Notes: generated by a model not told the origin, from the sequence alone. DNA of 55,071 nucleotides from Actinomycetota bacterium (GCA_019348255.1 JAHWJU010000006.1:1-55071), one strand, 5' to 3'. Positions 1 to 9,637 are shown, counted from the first letter of the stretch. Made by a program: numbers and translations.

Positions 1-1067
1 AGTTCCTGAACGACTACGTGATCGGCCAGGACCGGGCCAAGAAGATCCTGTCGGTCGCCGTCTACAACCACTACAAGCGGGTGCAAGCCGGCAGCAACGA
101 GGGTGACATCGAGCTGTCCAAGTCGAACATCCTGCTGCTCGGCCCAACCGGCTGCGGCAAGACGCTCCTGGCCCAGACGCTGGCCCGAATGCTCAACGTC
201 CCCTTCGCCATCGCCGATGCCACGGCCCTGACCGAGGCGGGCTACGTGGGCGAGGATGTCGAGAACATCCTGCTCAAGCTGATCCAGGCCGCCGATTACG
301 ACGTCAAGAAGGCCGAGACCGGGATCATCTACATCGACGAGATCGACAAGATCGCCCGCAAGAGCGAGAACCCTTCCATCACCCGCGACGTCTCCGGCGA
401 GGGGGTTCAACAGGCCCTGCTCAAGATCCTGGAGGGCACCACGGCCTCCGTTCCCCCGCAGGGGGGAAGGAAGCACCCCCACCAGGAGTTCATCCAGATC
501 GACACGACCAACATCTTGTTCATCTGCGGTGGTGCCTTCGCCGGACTGGACAAGATCATCGAGGGCCGCGTCGGCCGCAAGTCGATCGGCTTCCGCACCA
601 CCGTCGACAAAGAGGAAAAGGACCTCTCGGAGGTCTTCATCCACGTGGCCCCGGAGGACCTCCTCAAGTTCGGCCTCATCCCCGAGTTCGTGGGCCGGCT
701 GCCGGTGATAGGTGCTGTTTCGAACCTCGACCACGAAGCACTCATCCGCATCCTGGTCGAGCCCAAGAACGCGCTGGTGAAGCAGTACAAGCGCACCTTC
801 GCCCTCGACAACGTCGAGCTCGAGTTCGCAGACGACGCCCTTCATGCCGTGGCCGACCAGGCCCTGTTGCGGGGAACGGGCGCTCGGGGGCTGCGGGCCA
901 TCCTCGAAGAGGTGCTTCTCGAGGTGATGTACGACCTGCCGAGCCGCACCGACATCGGCAAGTGCGTGATCGACCGGTCCGTCGTCATGGAGCGGGTCAA
1001 TCCCACCCTCGTACCGCGGGCCGAGCCACCGGCCAAGAACGACCGACCCCGGAGGGCCGCCTCTTAA
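1..1067 (+). CDS. clpX: ATP-dependent Clp protease ATP-binding subunit ClpX (5' end missing)
   Basis: ClpX is the AAA+ unfoldase that feeds substrates to ClpP in the cytoplasm. The reading frame is already open at base 3, so the N-terminal zinc-binding domain and roughly the first 60 residues lie outside the window; the GTG at 18 is an internal valine. Visible are Walker A GPTGCGKT (bases 141-164), the pore loop GYVG, Walker B IIYIDEID, the RKH pore-2 loop (GGRKHPH), the IGF ClpP-docking tripeptide (KSIGF) and sensor 2 GTGARGLR. All motifs are canonical, so the enzyme should be active. The next gene starts 51 bases downstream with its own promoter-like hexamer. Confidence 0.97.
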   Translation, partial: FLNDYVIGQDRAKKILSVAVYNHYKRVQAGSNEGDIELSKSNILLLGPTGCGKTLLAQTLARMLNVPFAIADATALTEAGYVGEDVENILLKLIQAADYDVKKAETGIIYIDEIDKIARKSENPSITRDVSGEGVQQALLKILEGTTASVPPQGGRKHPHQEFIQIDTTNILFICGGAFAGLDKIIEGRVGRKSIGFRTTVDKEEKDLSEVFIHVAPEDLLKFGLIPEFVGRLPVIGAVSNLDHEALIRILVEPKNALVKQYKRTFALDNVELEFADDALHAVADQALLRGTGARGLRAILEEVLLEVMYDLPSRTDIGKCVIDRSVVMERVNPTLVPRAEPPAKNDRPRRAAS

Positions 1068-1106
1068 CAGGCGCACGAGACGGCGGCGCGGCCCTGCCGT
1101 GGCGCG

Positions 1107-1112
1107 TAGGCT
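1107..1112 (+). promoter_or_regulatory. Putative -10 hexamer, leaderless start
   Basis: TAGGCT ends 6 bases before the ATG at 1119, so transcription should begin at or next to the start codon. It matches the TAnnnT hexamers seen before many other genes in this window. No convincing -35 is visible. Confidence 0.5.
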
Positions 1113-1118
1113 CGGGCC

Positions 1119-1655
1119 ATGCGAAAAATGATCAAAGTGGCGCTCGTGGCTGGTGCGGCCGGAGCGGCTGCCGGGGGCGTGCAGGCGTTCCGTCGGGACG
1201 AGGCCACGGAAGTCATCGGCCAGAAGGCGCTCAAGGGGGCCGGCGAGGCGGCTGCCGTGGGTGCGGTCGTCGGCTACCTCCTCGACCGTCGCGAGAAGAA
1301 GCGCCAAGCGAAGGCTCGCGCCCGCTTTGGCGCTGCCCTCACCACCACCGGGCTGGTAGAGGCCGCTCGGGCGGCGCGTCCGGCCTTCGAGCACGCCTTC
1401 GACGTCATGTCCCAGGCGGCGGAGACGGCGCGGCCCCGGGTCGAGCAGGCCGTGGATCTCGCCCGTCCCGTCGTGGGGCAAGCGGCCCGGTCCGCTCGTG
1501 AGCTCGCGCACGAGGCTGCTGGAGCGGCCCGTCCGCGGGTGGAGCACGCAGTAGAGGTGGCGCTGCCCCGGGTGGAGCAAGCGGCACGTGTGGCACGCGA
1601 GCGAGCCCTGGAGGCGGCAGAGTCGGCGCGACCCCTGGTGGCCAGGGTCGCCTGA
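1119..1655 (+). CDS. Small Ala/Arg-rich helical repeat protein, unknown function
   Basis: I do not recognise this 178-residue protein. The N-terminal 55 residues contain two Gly/Ala-rich hydrophobic stretches (VALVAGAAGAAAGG near 7-20, GEAAAVGAVVGYLL near 42-55), which could be short membrane-associating helices, followed by a basic patch DRREKKRQ. From about residue 80 onward the sequence repeats a unit based on ARPRVEQAV / ARPxxxxA, with Pro at the repeat boundaries. This suggests a chain of amphipathic helices, as in apolipoprotein-like or granule-surface proteins. It lies between clpX and the ValRS-like gene and appears to have its own leaderless promoter. A membrane- or surface-coating role is only a guess. 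The ATG start is supported by the hexamer spacing. Confidence 0.7.
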   Translation: MRKMIKVALVAGAAGAAAGGVQAFRRDEATEVIGQKALKGAGEAAAVGAVVGYLLDRREKKRQAKARARFGAALTTTGLVEAARAARPAFEHAFDVMSQAAETARPRVEQAVDLARPVVGQAARSARELAHEAAGAARPRVEHAVEVALPRVEQAARVARERALEAAESARPLVARVA

Positions 1656-1702
1656 CCCCGCCGGCTGGCTGTCCCACCCCCGGTCGCCGTCGGCCCCGCC
1701 GC

Positions 1703-1708
1703 TAGGTT
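1703..1708 (+). promoter_or_regulatory. Putative -10 hexamer upstream of the ValRS-like gene
   Basis: TAGGTT ends 10 bases before the ATG at 1719. The spacing suggests a 5' UTR of only a few bases and argues against the in-frame TTG at 1707, which overlaps the hexamer. Confidence 0.4.
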
Positions 1709-1718
1709 GGCCGCCACG

Positions 1719-3440
1719 ATGCCGGGACCGCAGAGAACCGTCACCGCACCGCTGCGCGTCTGCCGCGGCCTCGGATACGACCAGCTGGCCATGGTGGTGG
1801 CGGCCGATGCAGTGGTGCGCCGCTCGTGGTCCCAGGGCAGGCCGGCGGAGCTCCTCATCCCTGCCGTAGGTGCGGACGGAGCGGCCCGCTACCAGTTCGA
1901 GCGCGAGCTCAGCCGGGAGGGTCACGATCGCGTCACCCTTGGTCCTGACGCCTACGAGCAGCGGGCCGCGGCCTTCGTTGACCAGCGGATGGCGGCGGTC
2001 TCAGAGGTGCTGGCCGGTCTCGGGGTGGCCTGCTCCCTCACGGAGGTGTCGACGGCGTCGCCGGAGGTGGTGCGAGCCAGTCGGACCGCGTTCGTGACTC
2101 TCTACGAACAGGGGCTGATCGAACACAGCCAGCGGGTGGTGCTGGGCTGCCCACGGTGCCGCACGCCGCTCGACCGGCTGGACGTCGAGGAGGCGCAGTT
2201 GGAGGGGGAGCGCCTGACGCTGTCGGTTACCACGAGCGACGGCCACGAACTGCTGGTGGAGACCGATGCGCCGGAGTTGCTTCCGGGGGCGGTGGCGGTG
2301 CTGGTTCCTGCCGGCCATCCTGCCGCGGGAGGCGAGGCGGTCGTCCCCGTGGCCGCCCGGCAGGTTCCGGTCCTGGAGAGCCCGGAGGACACGGCGGTCC
2401 GCTTCGTGGTCGCCGCCCACGATGTCGACGCCCACGAGCTCGTGCTGCATGCCGGGTTGCCGATGGTGCCGGTGTTCGACGGCTCGGGGGTGGTCGGCGC
2501 ACCCGGGCCGCTCCACGGCCTCGGCCGCTACGCCGCCAGAGCCGCGGCCCGCCAGCTGCTCGTCGCCGAGGGTGTCGTCGTGGCGGCCCAGCCCGGGCTC
2601 GAGCAGGTGCAGCGGTGCGGGTGCTGCGGCAGCGTGGTGGTCCCGCACCTGGGGTGGCACTGGTTCCTGCGCTCGGGGGAGATGGACGTGGGAGCCGGCG
2701 ATGCGGTGCGCGACGGGCTCATCAGCTTCGTCCCCTCAGATGCCCGCGAGGAGTTCCTTGCGGTGGCCGCGGTGCGGCGCGACTGGTGCCTCAGCTCGGC
2801 GGTGGCCGGAGGGGTAGCGGTCCCCGCAGCGCGCTGCCTCGATTGTGGACGCCTGGCGGTGGAGACAGAGCCGACGCTGTCCTGCGGTGGCTGCATGGGG
2901 CCGTTGACGGCGGAGCAGGAGACTCTGGATTCCCGCTTCGTCGCAGCCGTGTGGGCATTGGTGCTGGGGGGTTGGCCGCAGCGGAGGGCGGCAGGCAACG
3001 ACGGCCACGAGGCCGCTGCGGTGGTCGCCGGGCAGGATCTTGCTGGTTGGGTGCTCCCGGCCGTAGCCCTCGGGCTGCGGCTGGCCGGCACCAGCCCCTT
3101 CTGCCGGGTGATGGTCCACCCGTGGCCGACGCCGGTGGATCTCCACGCTGGGTCATTCGTCGACGACACGATCGACCGGCGGGTCCGCCGCCTGGCTCTG
3201 GTCGAGGGTACCGGCGACCTCACGACGGCGCACCTGGCTGTTGAAGCTCTCGACCAGCCCGAGGCTGCCTGCGGTGATGACCCAGAGGCGGCGGCCGACG
3301 CGGCCGCGGCCTTGGCCGCACTGGGGGAGGAGGCGCCTCGCCACGCCGCCGGGCGTCTTGCAGCGGCGCTCAGAGCCGGCGTACCCGCTGAGGCGGCCGA
3401 GCGACTGCGGGCGATGGCGCTACCCATCCTGGGCGAATAG
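1719..3440 (+). CDS. Degenerate valyl-tRNA synthetase-like protein lacking catalytic signatures
   Basis: This 573-residue protein occupies the position between clpX and folC where many actinobacteria carry valS. Class I synthetase features align end to end with ValRS: EREL near residue 60, LYEQGLI and CPRC near 135-147, a CP1 editing-like segment, RDWCLS near 354, the zinc cysteines (CGCCG, CLDCG, CGGCMG) and an LDSRFVAAVW stretch resembling LDTWFSSALW. The ATP-binding HIGH motif reads about GYDQ (residues 19-22), and where KMSKS should lie (about 470-485) there is no lysine. The anticodon-binding domain and C-terminal coiled coil are absent; ValRS is usually near 850-900 residues. Aminoacylation is therefore unlikely. 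Possible roles are trans-editing, tRNA or amino-acid sensing, or decay in progress. ATG 1719 is preferred over TTG 1707. An active valS must lie elsewhere. Confidence 0.8.
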   Translation: MPGPQRTVTAPLRVCRGLGYDQLAMVVAADAVVRRSWSQGRPAELLIPAVGADGAARYQFERELSREGHDRVTLGPDAYEQRAAAFVDQRMAAVSEVLAGLGVACSLTEVSTASPEVVRASRTAFVTLYEQGLIEHSQRVVLGCPRCRTPLDRLDVEEAQLEGERLTLSVTTSDGHELLVETDAPELLPGAVAVLVPAGHPAAGGEAVVPVAARQVPVLESPEDTAVRFVVAAHDVDAHELVLHAGLPMVPVFDGSGVVGAPGPLHGLGRYAARAAARQLLVAEGVVVAAQPGLEQVQRCGCCGSVVVPHLGWHWFLRSGEMDVGAGDAVRDGLISFVPSDAREEFLAVAAVRRDWCLSSAVAGGVAVPAARCLDCGRLAVETEPTLSCGGCMGPLTAEQETLDSRFVAAVWALVLGGWPQRRAAGNDGHEAAAVVAGQDLAGWVLPAVALGLRLAGTSPFCRVMVHPWPTPVDLHAGSFVDDTIDRRVRRLALVEGTGDLTTAHLAVEALDQPEAACGDDPEAAADAAAALAALGEEAPRHAAGRLAAALRAGVPAEAAERLRAMALPILGE

Positions 3441-3446
3441 GCGCCT

Positions 3447-4751
3447 GTGGACTTCGCCGAGGCGCTGCGGTGGTTGGACGAGCGGATCAACCTCGAGTCG
3501 TCGGTCGCACCCGCTGCCGAGCTCCCTCGGACGCCGCCCCGGCTGGACCGCATGGTGCAGCTCGTGGGGTTTCTGGCCGACCCGCAGCAGGCGTACCCGG
3601 TCCTCCACCTCACCGGGACGAACGGGAAGACCTCGACGGCGAGAATTCTCACCCGGCTGCTCGAGGTGGCCGGTCTCAGCGTCGGCACCTACACCAGCCC
3701 CCACCTCGAATCGATCACCGAGCGAATCGCCTGGAACAGCGAACCCATGGACCAGAACGCGATGGCCGCCGCACTGAGCGCGGTCGCGTCGGTGGTGCCG
3801 TTCATGGACGAGCCTCCCACCTACTTCGAGGCCCTCACGGCAGCCGCCTTCCGCTGGTTCGCCGAGGTGGCGGTGCACGCGGCGGTGGTGGAGGTCGGCA
3901 TTCTCGGGCGATGGGACGCCACCAACGTCGCCGAGGCTCAGGTTGCGGTCGTGACGAACGTCGGCGCCGACCACCTCGACTACGCCGGCAGCCGGGAGGC
4001 GGTCGCCCGGGAGAAAGCCGGCATCGTCAAACCCGGCAGCATCCTGGTGCTGGGCGAGACGGACCCCGAGCTGGTCGACATCTTCGCCGCCACCCCGGCC
4101 GAGGGTGTCTGGTTGCGTGGGCGCGACTTTGCGGTGGTGGAGAACCTCCTGGCTCACCAGGGGCGCTCCATAGGCATTCGCACGCCGGGCGCGAGCTACG
4201 AGGACCTGTACCTGGGTCTGCGGGGAGCTTTCCAGGCCGACAACGCGGCGATTGCGCTGGCCGCGGCCGAAGCATTCCTCGGAGTCCCACTCGAGGAAGG
4301 GCTGGTTAAGGAGGCGTTCCTGACCGTGGGTTCGCCGGGTCGGCTGGAGGTGATGAGCCACCAGCCCCTGTGCGTGCTCGACGGGGCCCACAATGCGCCA
4401 GCGGCGGCCGCACTCGGTTCCGCCCTCGTTGAGGAGTTCGTAGAGCCCCGGAGGTGGACGGTGGTGATGGGGGTGCTCCGGCCCCACGACCCCAAGGAGC
4501 TTCTTGGTGCCCTCGACCTGGAGGGGGCCCGGGTCATCGCCTGCCGCCCCAGCTCACCACGAGCGGTCCCGGCAGCCGACATCGCCGCCGCCGCCGCCGG
4601 GTTGGGGTTGGAGTCGGAGGCCGCAGGCTCTCCGGCCGAGGCCGTCAGCCGCGCCCTCGCCCTCAGCACCGCCGAGGATGCCGTGCTGGTGACCGGTTCG
4701 CTCTACGCCGTGGGGGAGGCGCGCAGGGCGCTGCAGCAGGGCCTGGGTTGA
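3447..4751 (+). CDS. folC: Folylpolyglutamate synthase / dihydrofolate synthase
   Basis: FolC adds glutamate to dihydropteroate and/or extends polyglutamate tails on folates, using ATP in the cytoplasm. The 434-residue length is typical. The Mur-ligase-type P-loop GTNGKTST is at about residues 57-64, [12 protein letters not shown] follows near 85, and DATNV plus [10 protein letters not shown] mark the central ATPase domain. The C-terminal domain has the LDGAHNAPA motif. The start is GTG 3447, six bases after the stop of the ValRS-like gene, so co-transcription is likely. A FolP2-like gene lies far downstream at 52.8 kb, but the other folate genes are not in the window. Confidence 0.93.
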   Translation: MDFAEALRWLDERINLESSVAPAAELPRTPPRLDRMVQLVGFLADPQQAYPVLHLTGTNGKTSTARILTRLLEVAGLSVGTYTSPHLESITERIAWNSEPMDQNAMAAALSAVASVVPFMDEPPTYFEALTAAAFRWFAEVAVHAAVVEVGILGRWDATNVAEAQVAVVTNVGADHLDYAGSREAVAREKAGIVKPGSILVLGETDPELVDIFAATPAEGVWLRGRDFAVVENLLAHQGRSIGIRTPGASYEDLYLGLRGAFQADNAAIALAAAEAFLGVPLEEGLVKEAFLTVGSPGRLEVMSHQPLCVLDGAHNAPAAAALGSALVEEFVEPRRWTVVMGVLRPHDPKELLGALDLEGARVIACRPSSPRAVPAADIAAAAAGLGLESEAAGSPAEAVSRALALSTAEDAVLVTGSLYAVGEARRALQQGLG

Positions 4752-4782
4752 ACCCACTGCGGGCGGTGCCGGTCGAACCCAC

Positions 4783-4788
4783 TACCCT
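4783..4788 (+). promoter_or_regulatory. Putative -10 hexamer for ndk
   Basis: TACCCT ends 10 bases upstream of the ndk ATG at 4799, implying an almost absent 5' UTR. Confidence 0.4.
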
Positions 4789-4798
4789 TTGCGAACCC

Positions 4799-5221
4799 AT
4801 GGACCGCACCTTCGTCATCTGCAAGCCCGACGCCGTCGCCCGGGGCCTCGCCGGGGAGATCCTGGCCCGGCTCGAGCGCAAGGGCCTGAAGCTGCTGGCG
4901 GCGGAGCTGCGCACCATCGACCGGGAGACAGCCGGCCGCCACTACGAGGAGCATCGGGACAAACCCTTCTTCGGCGAGCTCGTTGACTTCATCACTGGGG
5001 GACCGGCGCTGTTGATGGTGGTGGAGGGGCCGGGAGACACCTGGCGGGTGGTGCGAACGATGATGGGGACGACCAACCCGAAAGAGGCCGCCCCCGGCAC
5101 CATCCGTGGCGACTTCGGCACCCTTGTCACCCAGAACCTCGTCCACGGCTCCGACGGCCCGGAGTCGGCCGAGCGGGAGATCGGGATCTTCTTCCCGCAT
5201 CTGACCAGCTCCCCCTCCTGA
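4799..5221 (+). CDS. ndk: Nucleoside diphosphate kinase
   Basis: Ndk transfers the gamma phosphate of ATP to nucleoside diphosphates through a phosphohistidine intermediate. The 140-residue protein begins [13 protein letters not shown], the typical N-terminus. The catalytic histidine lies in [16 protein letters not shown] near residue 116, and GTIRGDF precedes it near residue 100. The ATG at 4799 gives a normal-length protein; a longer in-frame reading from 4454 would run back through folC and is rejected. The gene lies between folC and the mre cluster. Confidence 0.96.
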   Translation: MDRTFVICKPDAVARGLAGEILARLERKGLKLLAAELRTIDRETAGRHYEEHRDKPFFGELVDFITGGPALLMVVEGPGDTWRVVRTMMGTTNPKEAAPGTIRGDFGTLVTQNLVHGSDGPESAEREIGIFFPHLTSSPS

Positions 5222-5270
5222 ACCGCCGGACATTCTGCTGTGACGGCTGGCGATCCTGGGCGGGCTCTCC

Positions 5271-5276
5271 TAGCCT
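5271..5276 (+). promoter_or_regulatory. Putative -10 hexamer for the mreB operon
   Basis: TAGCCT lies about 38 bases before the mreB GTG at 5315. Unlike most promoters here, this leaves room for a short leader containing GAGGAGGG at 5299-5306, a good Shine-Dalgarno sequence. Confidence 0.45.
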
Positions 5277-5314
5277 GGGACCGACCTCCGACTTCGTCGA
5301 GGAGGGCTGCCCGC

Positions 5315-6352
5315 GTGTCCGACAACTTCTTCTCCGGCCTGATGGGGCGGGACATGGCCATCGACCTCGGCACGGCCAACACCCTCGTCTACGTGCGCGG
5401 GAGGGGCATCGTCTTGAACGAGCCGTCCGTGGTGGCGGTCAACACCAAGGACATGCGCCCGCTGGCCGTGGGGGCGGAGGCCAAGCGCATGATCGGTCGG
5501 ACGCCTTCGCACATCCAGGCCATCCGCCCCTTGAAAGACGGCGTCATCGCCGACTTCGAGATCTGCGAGAAGATGCTCCGGTACTTCATCCAGAAGGTGC
5601 ACCCGCGGCGCTTCGCCAAGCCCCGGATGGTCATCTGCGTGCCCTCTGGCATCACCGGGGTGGAGAAGCGGGCCGTGCAGGAGGCAGCGGAGTACGCCGG
5701 CGCGCGGAAGCCGGCCTACATCATCGAAGAGCCGATGGCGGCAGCCATCGGCGCAGGGCTGCCGGTCCACGAGCCCACCGGCAACATGGTGGTCGACATC
5801 GGCGGCGGCACCACCGAGGTGGCGGTCATCTCTCTGGGTGGCATCGTCACCAGCCAGTCGATCCGCATCGGCGGCGACGAGCTGGACGAGGCGATCATCC
5901 AGTACATCAAGAAGGAGTACTCCCTCGCCCTCGGCGAGCGGACCAGTGAGGAGATCAAGATCGTCCTCGGCTCGGCCTGCGCGCTCGAGGAGGAGATCCA
6001 CGCCGAGATCCGTGGGCGTGATCTGATCACCGGCCTGCCCAAGACGATCATCGTGACCACTGTGGAGATCCGCGAGGCGCTGGAAGAGCCCCTGTCGGCC
6101 ATCGTCGACGCCGTCAAGATCACCCTCGACAAGACGCCACCGGAACTGGCGGCAGACATCATGGAGCAGGGGATCGTGCTGACCGGCGGTGGAGCGCTGC
6201 TCACGGGCCTCGATGCGCGCCTGAGCAGCGAGACGGGCATGCCGATCGTCGTGGCCGACAACCCGCTCCTGAGCGTGGCCGTGGGGGGTGGGCAGTTCCT
6301 GGAGGAGTTCGAGGCGTTGAAGGACGTCCTGCTGCCGCCGAACTACTCGTAA
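5315..6352 (+). CDS. mreB: Rod shape-determining actin homologue MreB
   Basis: MreB forms membrane-associated filaments that direct lateral peptidoglycan synthesis by the rod complex. The 345-residue protein has the actin-fold phosphate loops [11 protein letters not shown] near the N-terminus and [15 protein letters not shown] in the middle, [14 protein letters not shown] between them, and adenosine motif [11 protein letters not shown] near the C-terminus. GTG 5315 follows GAGGAGGG with eight-base spacing and gives the standard N-terminus [18 protein letters not shown]; the earlier in-frame GTG 5240 would add an unusual leader. It heads a tight operon with mreC, mreD, mrdA and rodA. Confidence 0.96.
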   Translation: MSDNFFSGLMGRDMAIDLGTANTLVYVRGRGIVLNEPSVVAVNTKDMRPLAVGAEAKRMIGRTPSHIQAIRPLKDGVIADFEICEKMLRYFIQKVHPRRFAKPRMVICVPSGITGVEKRAVQEAAEYAGARKPAYIIEEPMAAAIGAGLPVHEPTGNMVVDIGGGTTEVAVISLGGIVTSQSIRIGGDELDEAIIQYIKKEYSLALGERTSEEIKIVLGSACALEEEIHAEIRGRDLITGLPKTIIVTTVEIREALEEPLSAIVDAVKITLDKTPPELAADIMEQGIVLTGGGALLTGLDARLSSETGMPIVVADNPLLSVAVGGGQFLEEFEALKDVLLPPNYS

Positions 6353-6364
6353 CTCCCGGAGCCC

Positions 6365-7198
6365 GTGGCTGTCTACCGCCGACCTGCCCGCTCGCGCTTC
6401 ACCCTGCTTTTGTTGGTGCTGACGTCGGTCACCCTGTTGACCCTCGACTACCGGGGGTCGGGCTCCGGCGCCATCTCCCTCGTGAAGGACGGTGCACGCG
6501 ACGGCTTCGCCCCCATCCAGCGCTTCAGCGACCGGCTCATGCGACCAGTGGGCAACCTCGTCGGAGGCATCCTCCACTACGGCGACCTGGAGAGGGAGAA
6601 CGAGCAACTCCGCCGGGAGAACGCAGAGTTCCGCGGCGACGTCCTTCGGGCCGACGACGCGGAACGCGAGCGCCAGGCACTGCTCGACCAACTCGACCTG
6701 GCCACGCCACAGGACATCCCTCGGGTCGATGCGCGGGTGGTGGCCACCTCGCCCACCAACTTCGCGTTCACGGTCGAGATCGACAAGGGGACGAGCTCGG
6801 GCCTGGCCACCGGCATGCCCGTGGTGACCGGGACCGGACTGGTGGGACGGGTGGCCGAGACGTCCCAGACCCGGGCGGTGGTCCAGCTCCTCACCGACAA
6901 GAAGTTCAGCGTGGGAGTACGGCTGGCGACCTCCGGCGACTTCGGCGTGGCCAACGGGCAGGGCACCCTCAAGTCGTTGTCCTTGGACCTGATCGACCCG
7001 GCGTCACCCGTCGACAAGGACGAGGTGGTGGTGACGAGCGGGCTCCAGCAGAGCCAGTTCCCCCCCGGAATCCCCGTCGGCAAGGTCGAACAGGCGACCA
7101 CCCGACCCGGAGGGCTACAGCAGGACATCACCATCGTGCCCGTGGTCGATCTGCGGCGCCTGTCGTTCGTCACCGTCTTGCAGTGGAGCCCGGGGTGA
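6365..7198 (+). CDS. mreC: Rod shape-determining protein MreC
   Basis: MreC is a bitopic membrane protein whose extracytoplasmic beta domain activates the PBP2-RodA synthase. The 277-residue sequence has a basic N-terminus, one transmembrane helix near residues 12-28 (FTLLLLVLTSVTLLTL), a coiled coil rich in Glu/Arg near 73-110, and the beta-barrel domain with GTGLVGRV and VVTSGLQQSQFPPGIPVG. It starts with GTG twelve bases after mreB and overlaps mreD by a GTGA. Confidence 0.93.
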   Translation: MAVYRRPARSRFTLLLLVLTSVTLLTLDYRGSGSGAISLVKDGARDGFAPIQRFSDRLMRPVGNLVGGILHYGDLERENEQLRRENAEFRGDVLRADDAERERQALLDQLDLATPQDIPRVDARVVATSPTNFAFTVEIDKGTSSGLATGMPVVTGTGLVGRVAETSQTRAVVQLLTDKKFSVGVRLATSGDFGVANGQGTLKSLSLDLIDPASPVDKDEVVVTSGLQQSQFPPGIPVGKVEQATTRPGGLQQDITIVPVVDLRRLSFVTVLQWSPG

Positions 7199-7701
7199 AG
7201 GCGCGGCTCCGGATGACGCTGATCCTCCTGGTCACCCTCGTGGTGCACCTCACGGTTCTCAGCCGGTTGCGCGTCGTAGGAGTGCGCCCCGACGCCCTGC
7301 TGCTGCTGGCCGTCACCGTCGGTCTAGTGGGCGGGACGGACCGGGGCGCGGTGGCCGGGTTCGTGTCGGGTGTGCTGGCGGATCTGTTCCTGCAGTCGCC
7401 GTTCGGCCTGTCCGCTCTGGTGTACTCCCTCGTGGGCTTCGCCGTCGGATCGGTCCAGTCCGCCATCCTCCGGTCCGCTTGGTGGATCCCGGTGGTGACG
7501 GCGCTGGCGGCAAGCACGGCGGGAACGGTGTTGTACGCGCTGGTGGCGGCCATGGTCGGCCAGCCCGAGTTCGTGTCCCCCCGCCTGCCGGTCATCGCCG
7601 TCCTGGTGGGGCTGATGAACGCCGCGTTGGCCCCCGTGGCGGTGCGCCTTGTGTCGTGGTCCCTGCGTCGTGGCGGCCCCGACCGGCCCTACGCTTTCTG
7701 A
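7195..7701 (+). CDS. mreD: Rod shape-determining membrane protein MreD
   Basis: MreD is a small polytopic membrane subunit of the rod complex. The 168-residue protein is almost entirely hydrophobic with about five predicted helices and the typical segment GFVSGVLADLFLQSPFGLSA. GTG 7195 overlaps the mreC TGA as GTGA, indicating translational coupling; a slightly longer in-frame start at 7183 is less likely. It is followed six bases later by mrdA. Confidence 0.88.
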   Translation: MKARLRMTLILLVTLVVHLTVLSRLRVVGVRPDALLLLAVTVGLVGGTDRGAVAGFVSGVLADLFLQSPFGLSALVYSLVGFAVGSVQSAILRSAWWIPVVTALAASTAGTVLYALVAAMVGQPEFVSPRLPVIAVLVGLMNAALAPVAVRLVSWSLRRGGPDRPYAF

Positions 7702-7707
7702 CACACC

Positions 7708-9603
7708 ATGTCCACCGACTCCTCCCGGCTCCGCCTCGCCGTGCTCGGCGTGATGGTCGTCTCGTTGTTCTCCGCGCTGTTCGCCCGCCTCTGGTACCTC
7801 CAGGTCCTGGACTCCGACACCTTCGTGGCCGCGGCAACGACCAACCACATCCGCCTCGTCCACGAGGACGCGCCCCGCGGCCGCATCCTCGACCGCAACG
7901 GCAACGTGTTGGTGGACAACCGCCGATCTCAAGCCATCACCGTCAACCGCAACCTCCTCTCCAAGCGACCCGACGGCGACGAGGTCAAGGCTCGGCTCGC
8001 GGCACTGCTCGGGATCACCAGGGAGGACCTCGACCGGCGCATCGCCGACGTCCGCTACAGCCAGTACAAGCCGATACCCGTGGCCGAGGACGTCCCCGAG
8101 GAGCTCTACGTCTACGTGAAGGAGCACCAGGAGGAGCTTCCCGGGGTGGAGGCGACGATCGTGTCGCAGCGAACCTATCCGAACGGGCCGCTGGCCGCCC
8201 ATGTGCTCGGTTACGTCGGCGAGATCAACGACCGGGAACTCGACGAGCGCAAGCGCAGCGGTTACCGCCTGGGCGAGAGCATCGGCAAGTCGGGTGCCGA
8301 GCTCATGTACGAGGAGATCCTGCGGGGGGAGCCCGGCGTCACGAAGCTGCAGGTGAACGCCACCGGTGAGGTCGTGAAGGGGGAACCCCTGGCCCGCCGG
8401 CCACCCTCTCCGGGCCGGGACGTCAGTCTCACCCTCGACCTCCACATCCAGCGGCTGGCCGAGGAGTCGTTGCAGCAAGGTCTGGAGGCCGCCCGCCTGG
8501 CCGCAGACCGTGAGCATCGGAAGCGGTTCCTCGCCCCGGCCGGCTCGGTGGTGGTGCTGGATCCGAGCGACGGGGGGGTACTGGCCATGGCCTCCTACCC
8601 GACCTACAACCCTGGCGACTTCGTCAACGGCATCAAACCCGACGTCTTCGCCACGCTCACCGATCCGGCCAACCACTTCCCCCTCAACAACCGGGCGGTG
8701 CAGGGCCAGTACGCACCGGGTTCGACCTTCAAGCTGATCACCGCGGTGGCGGCGATGCAGAAGGGGATGATCGCCGGCAACACGTCGATCACCGACGAGG
8801 GCAGCTTCCGGGTGCCGAACTGCAGGGGTGAGCGCTGCGTTTTCAGCAACGCCGGCAAGCACCCATGGGGCCGGGTCGACCTGCGCCGCGCCATCTCCGT
8901 TTCGAGCGACGTCTACTTCTACAACCTGGGTGCCCGGTTCTGGATCGAACGGGGCCGCTTCGGCAACGGGATCCAAGACACAGCGCGCCTCTTCGGCTTC
9001 GGTGAGAAGAGCGGCATCCCCCTCGCCAGCGAGAAGGCGGGGGTGATCCCGGACCCAGAACGCAAGAAGCGGCTCAACGAGGAGAAGCCCCAGGTGTTCC
9101 CGGAAGGGCGGTGGTTCACCGGCGACAACGTCAACATGGCCATCGGTCAAGGAGATGTCCTGGTCACGCCGCTCCAGCTGGCGAACGCCTATGCGGCCTT
9201 CGCCAACGGCGGCACGCTGTTCGAGCCCCGCCTCGGCCTCGGCGACCCACCCAAGCCGCTGCGGGAGGTGGGGCTCACGCCGGCCATGCGCCAGCCCATC
9301 CTCGAAGGCCTGCTGGGTGCCGTCAGCACCGAAGACGGCACCGCCAGTGCCGCGTTCTCCGGGTTCCCCCACCAGAGCTTCCCGCTCGCGGGCAAGACCG
9401 GGACGGCGCAGGTGCGGGGCAAGCAGGACTCGGCGTTGTTCGCCGCCTTCGGCCCGGTCAGCGCGCCCCGCTACGCGGTGGCCGTGGTGCTCGAGGAGGC
9501 GGGCTTCGGCGGGTCGGCTGCCGCGCCGGTGGCTCGTCGGATAATCGAGGGCACGCTGGGCCCGCCACCGACCCCTGTCCGACTGGGCAGCGGCAACGAC
9601 TGA
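7708..9603 (+). CDS. mrdA: Penicillin-binding protein 2, rod-complex transpeptidase
   Basis: This class B PBP crosslinks peptidoglycan with RodA during elongation. The 631-residue protein has an N-terminal membrane helix near 9-30, a dimerisation/pedestal region containing PRGRILDRNGNVL, and a C-terminal transpeptidase domain. The active-site serine is in GSTFKLIT (SxxK), the second motif reads SSD in SVSSDVYFYN where many PBPs have SxN, and the third is KTGTAQ. An insertion with two cysteines (NCRGERC) sits between the first and second motifs. The gene starts at ATG 7708 and rodA follows 34 bases after its stop. Confidence 0.94.
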   Translation: MSTDSSRLRLAVLGVMVVSLFSALFARLWYLQVLDSDTFVAAATTNHIRLVHEDAPRGRILDRNGNVLVDNRRSQAITVNRNLLSKRPDGDEVKARLAALLGITREDLDRRIADVRYSQYKPIPVAEDVPEELYVYVKEHQEELPGVEATIVSQRTYPNGPLAAHVLGYVGEINDRELDERKRSGYRLGESIGKSGAELMYEEILRGEPGVTKLQVNATGEVVKGEPLARRPPSPGRDVSLTLDLHIQRLAEESLQQGLEAARLAADREHRKRFLAPAGSVVVLDPSDGGVLAMASYPTYNPGDFVNGIKPDVFATLTDPANHFPLNNRAVQGQYAPGSTFKLITAVAAMQKGMIAGNTSITDEGSFRVPNCRGERCVFSNAGKHPWGRVDLRRAISVSSDVYFYNLGARFWIERGRFGNGIQDTARLFGFGEKSGIPLASEKAGVIPDPERKKRLNEEKPQVFPEGRWFTGDNVNMAIGQGDVLVTPLQLANAYAAFANGGTLFEPRLGLGDPPKPLREVGLTPAMRQPILEGLLGAVSTEDGTASAAFSGFPHQSFPLAGKTGTAQVRGKQDSALFAAFGPVSAPRYAVAVVLEEAGFGGSAAAPVARRIIEGTLGPPPTPVRLGSGND

Positions 9604-9637
9604 TGCGAGCGGTGTCCGCCACGAGGAGCCGTTGCCG

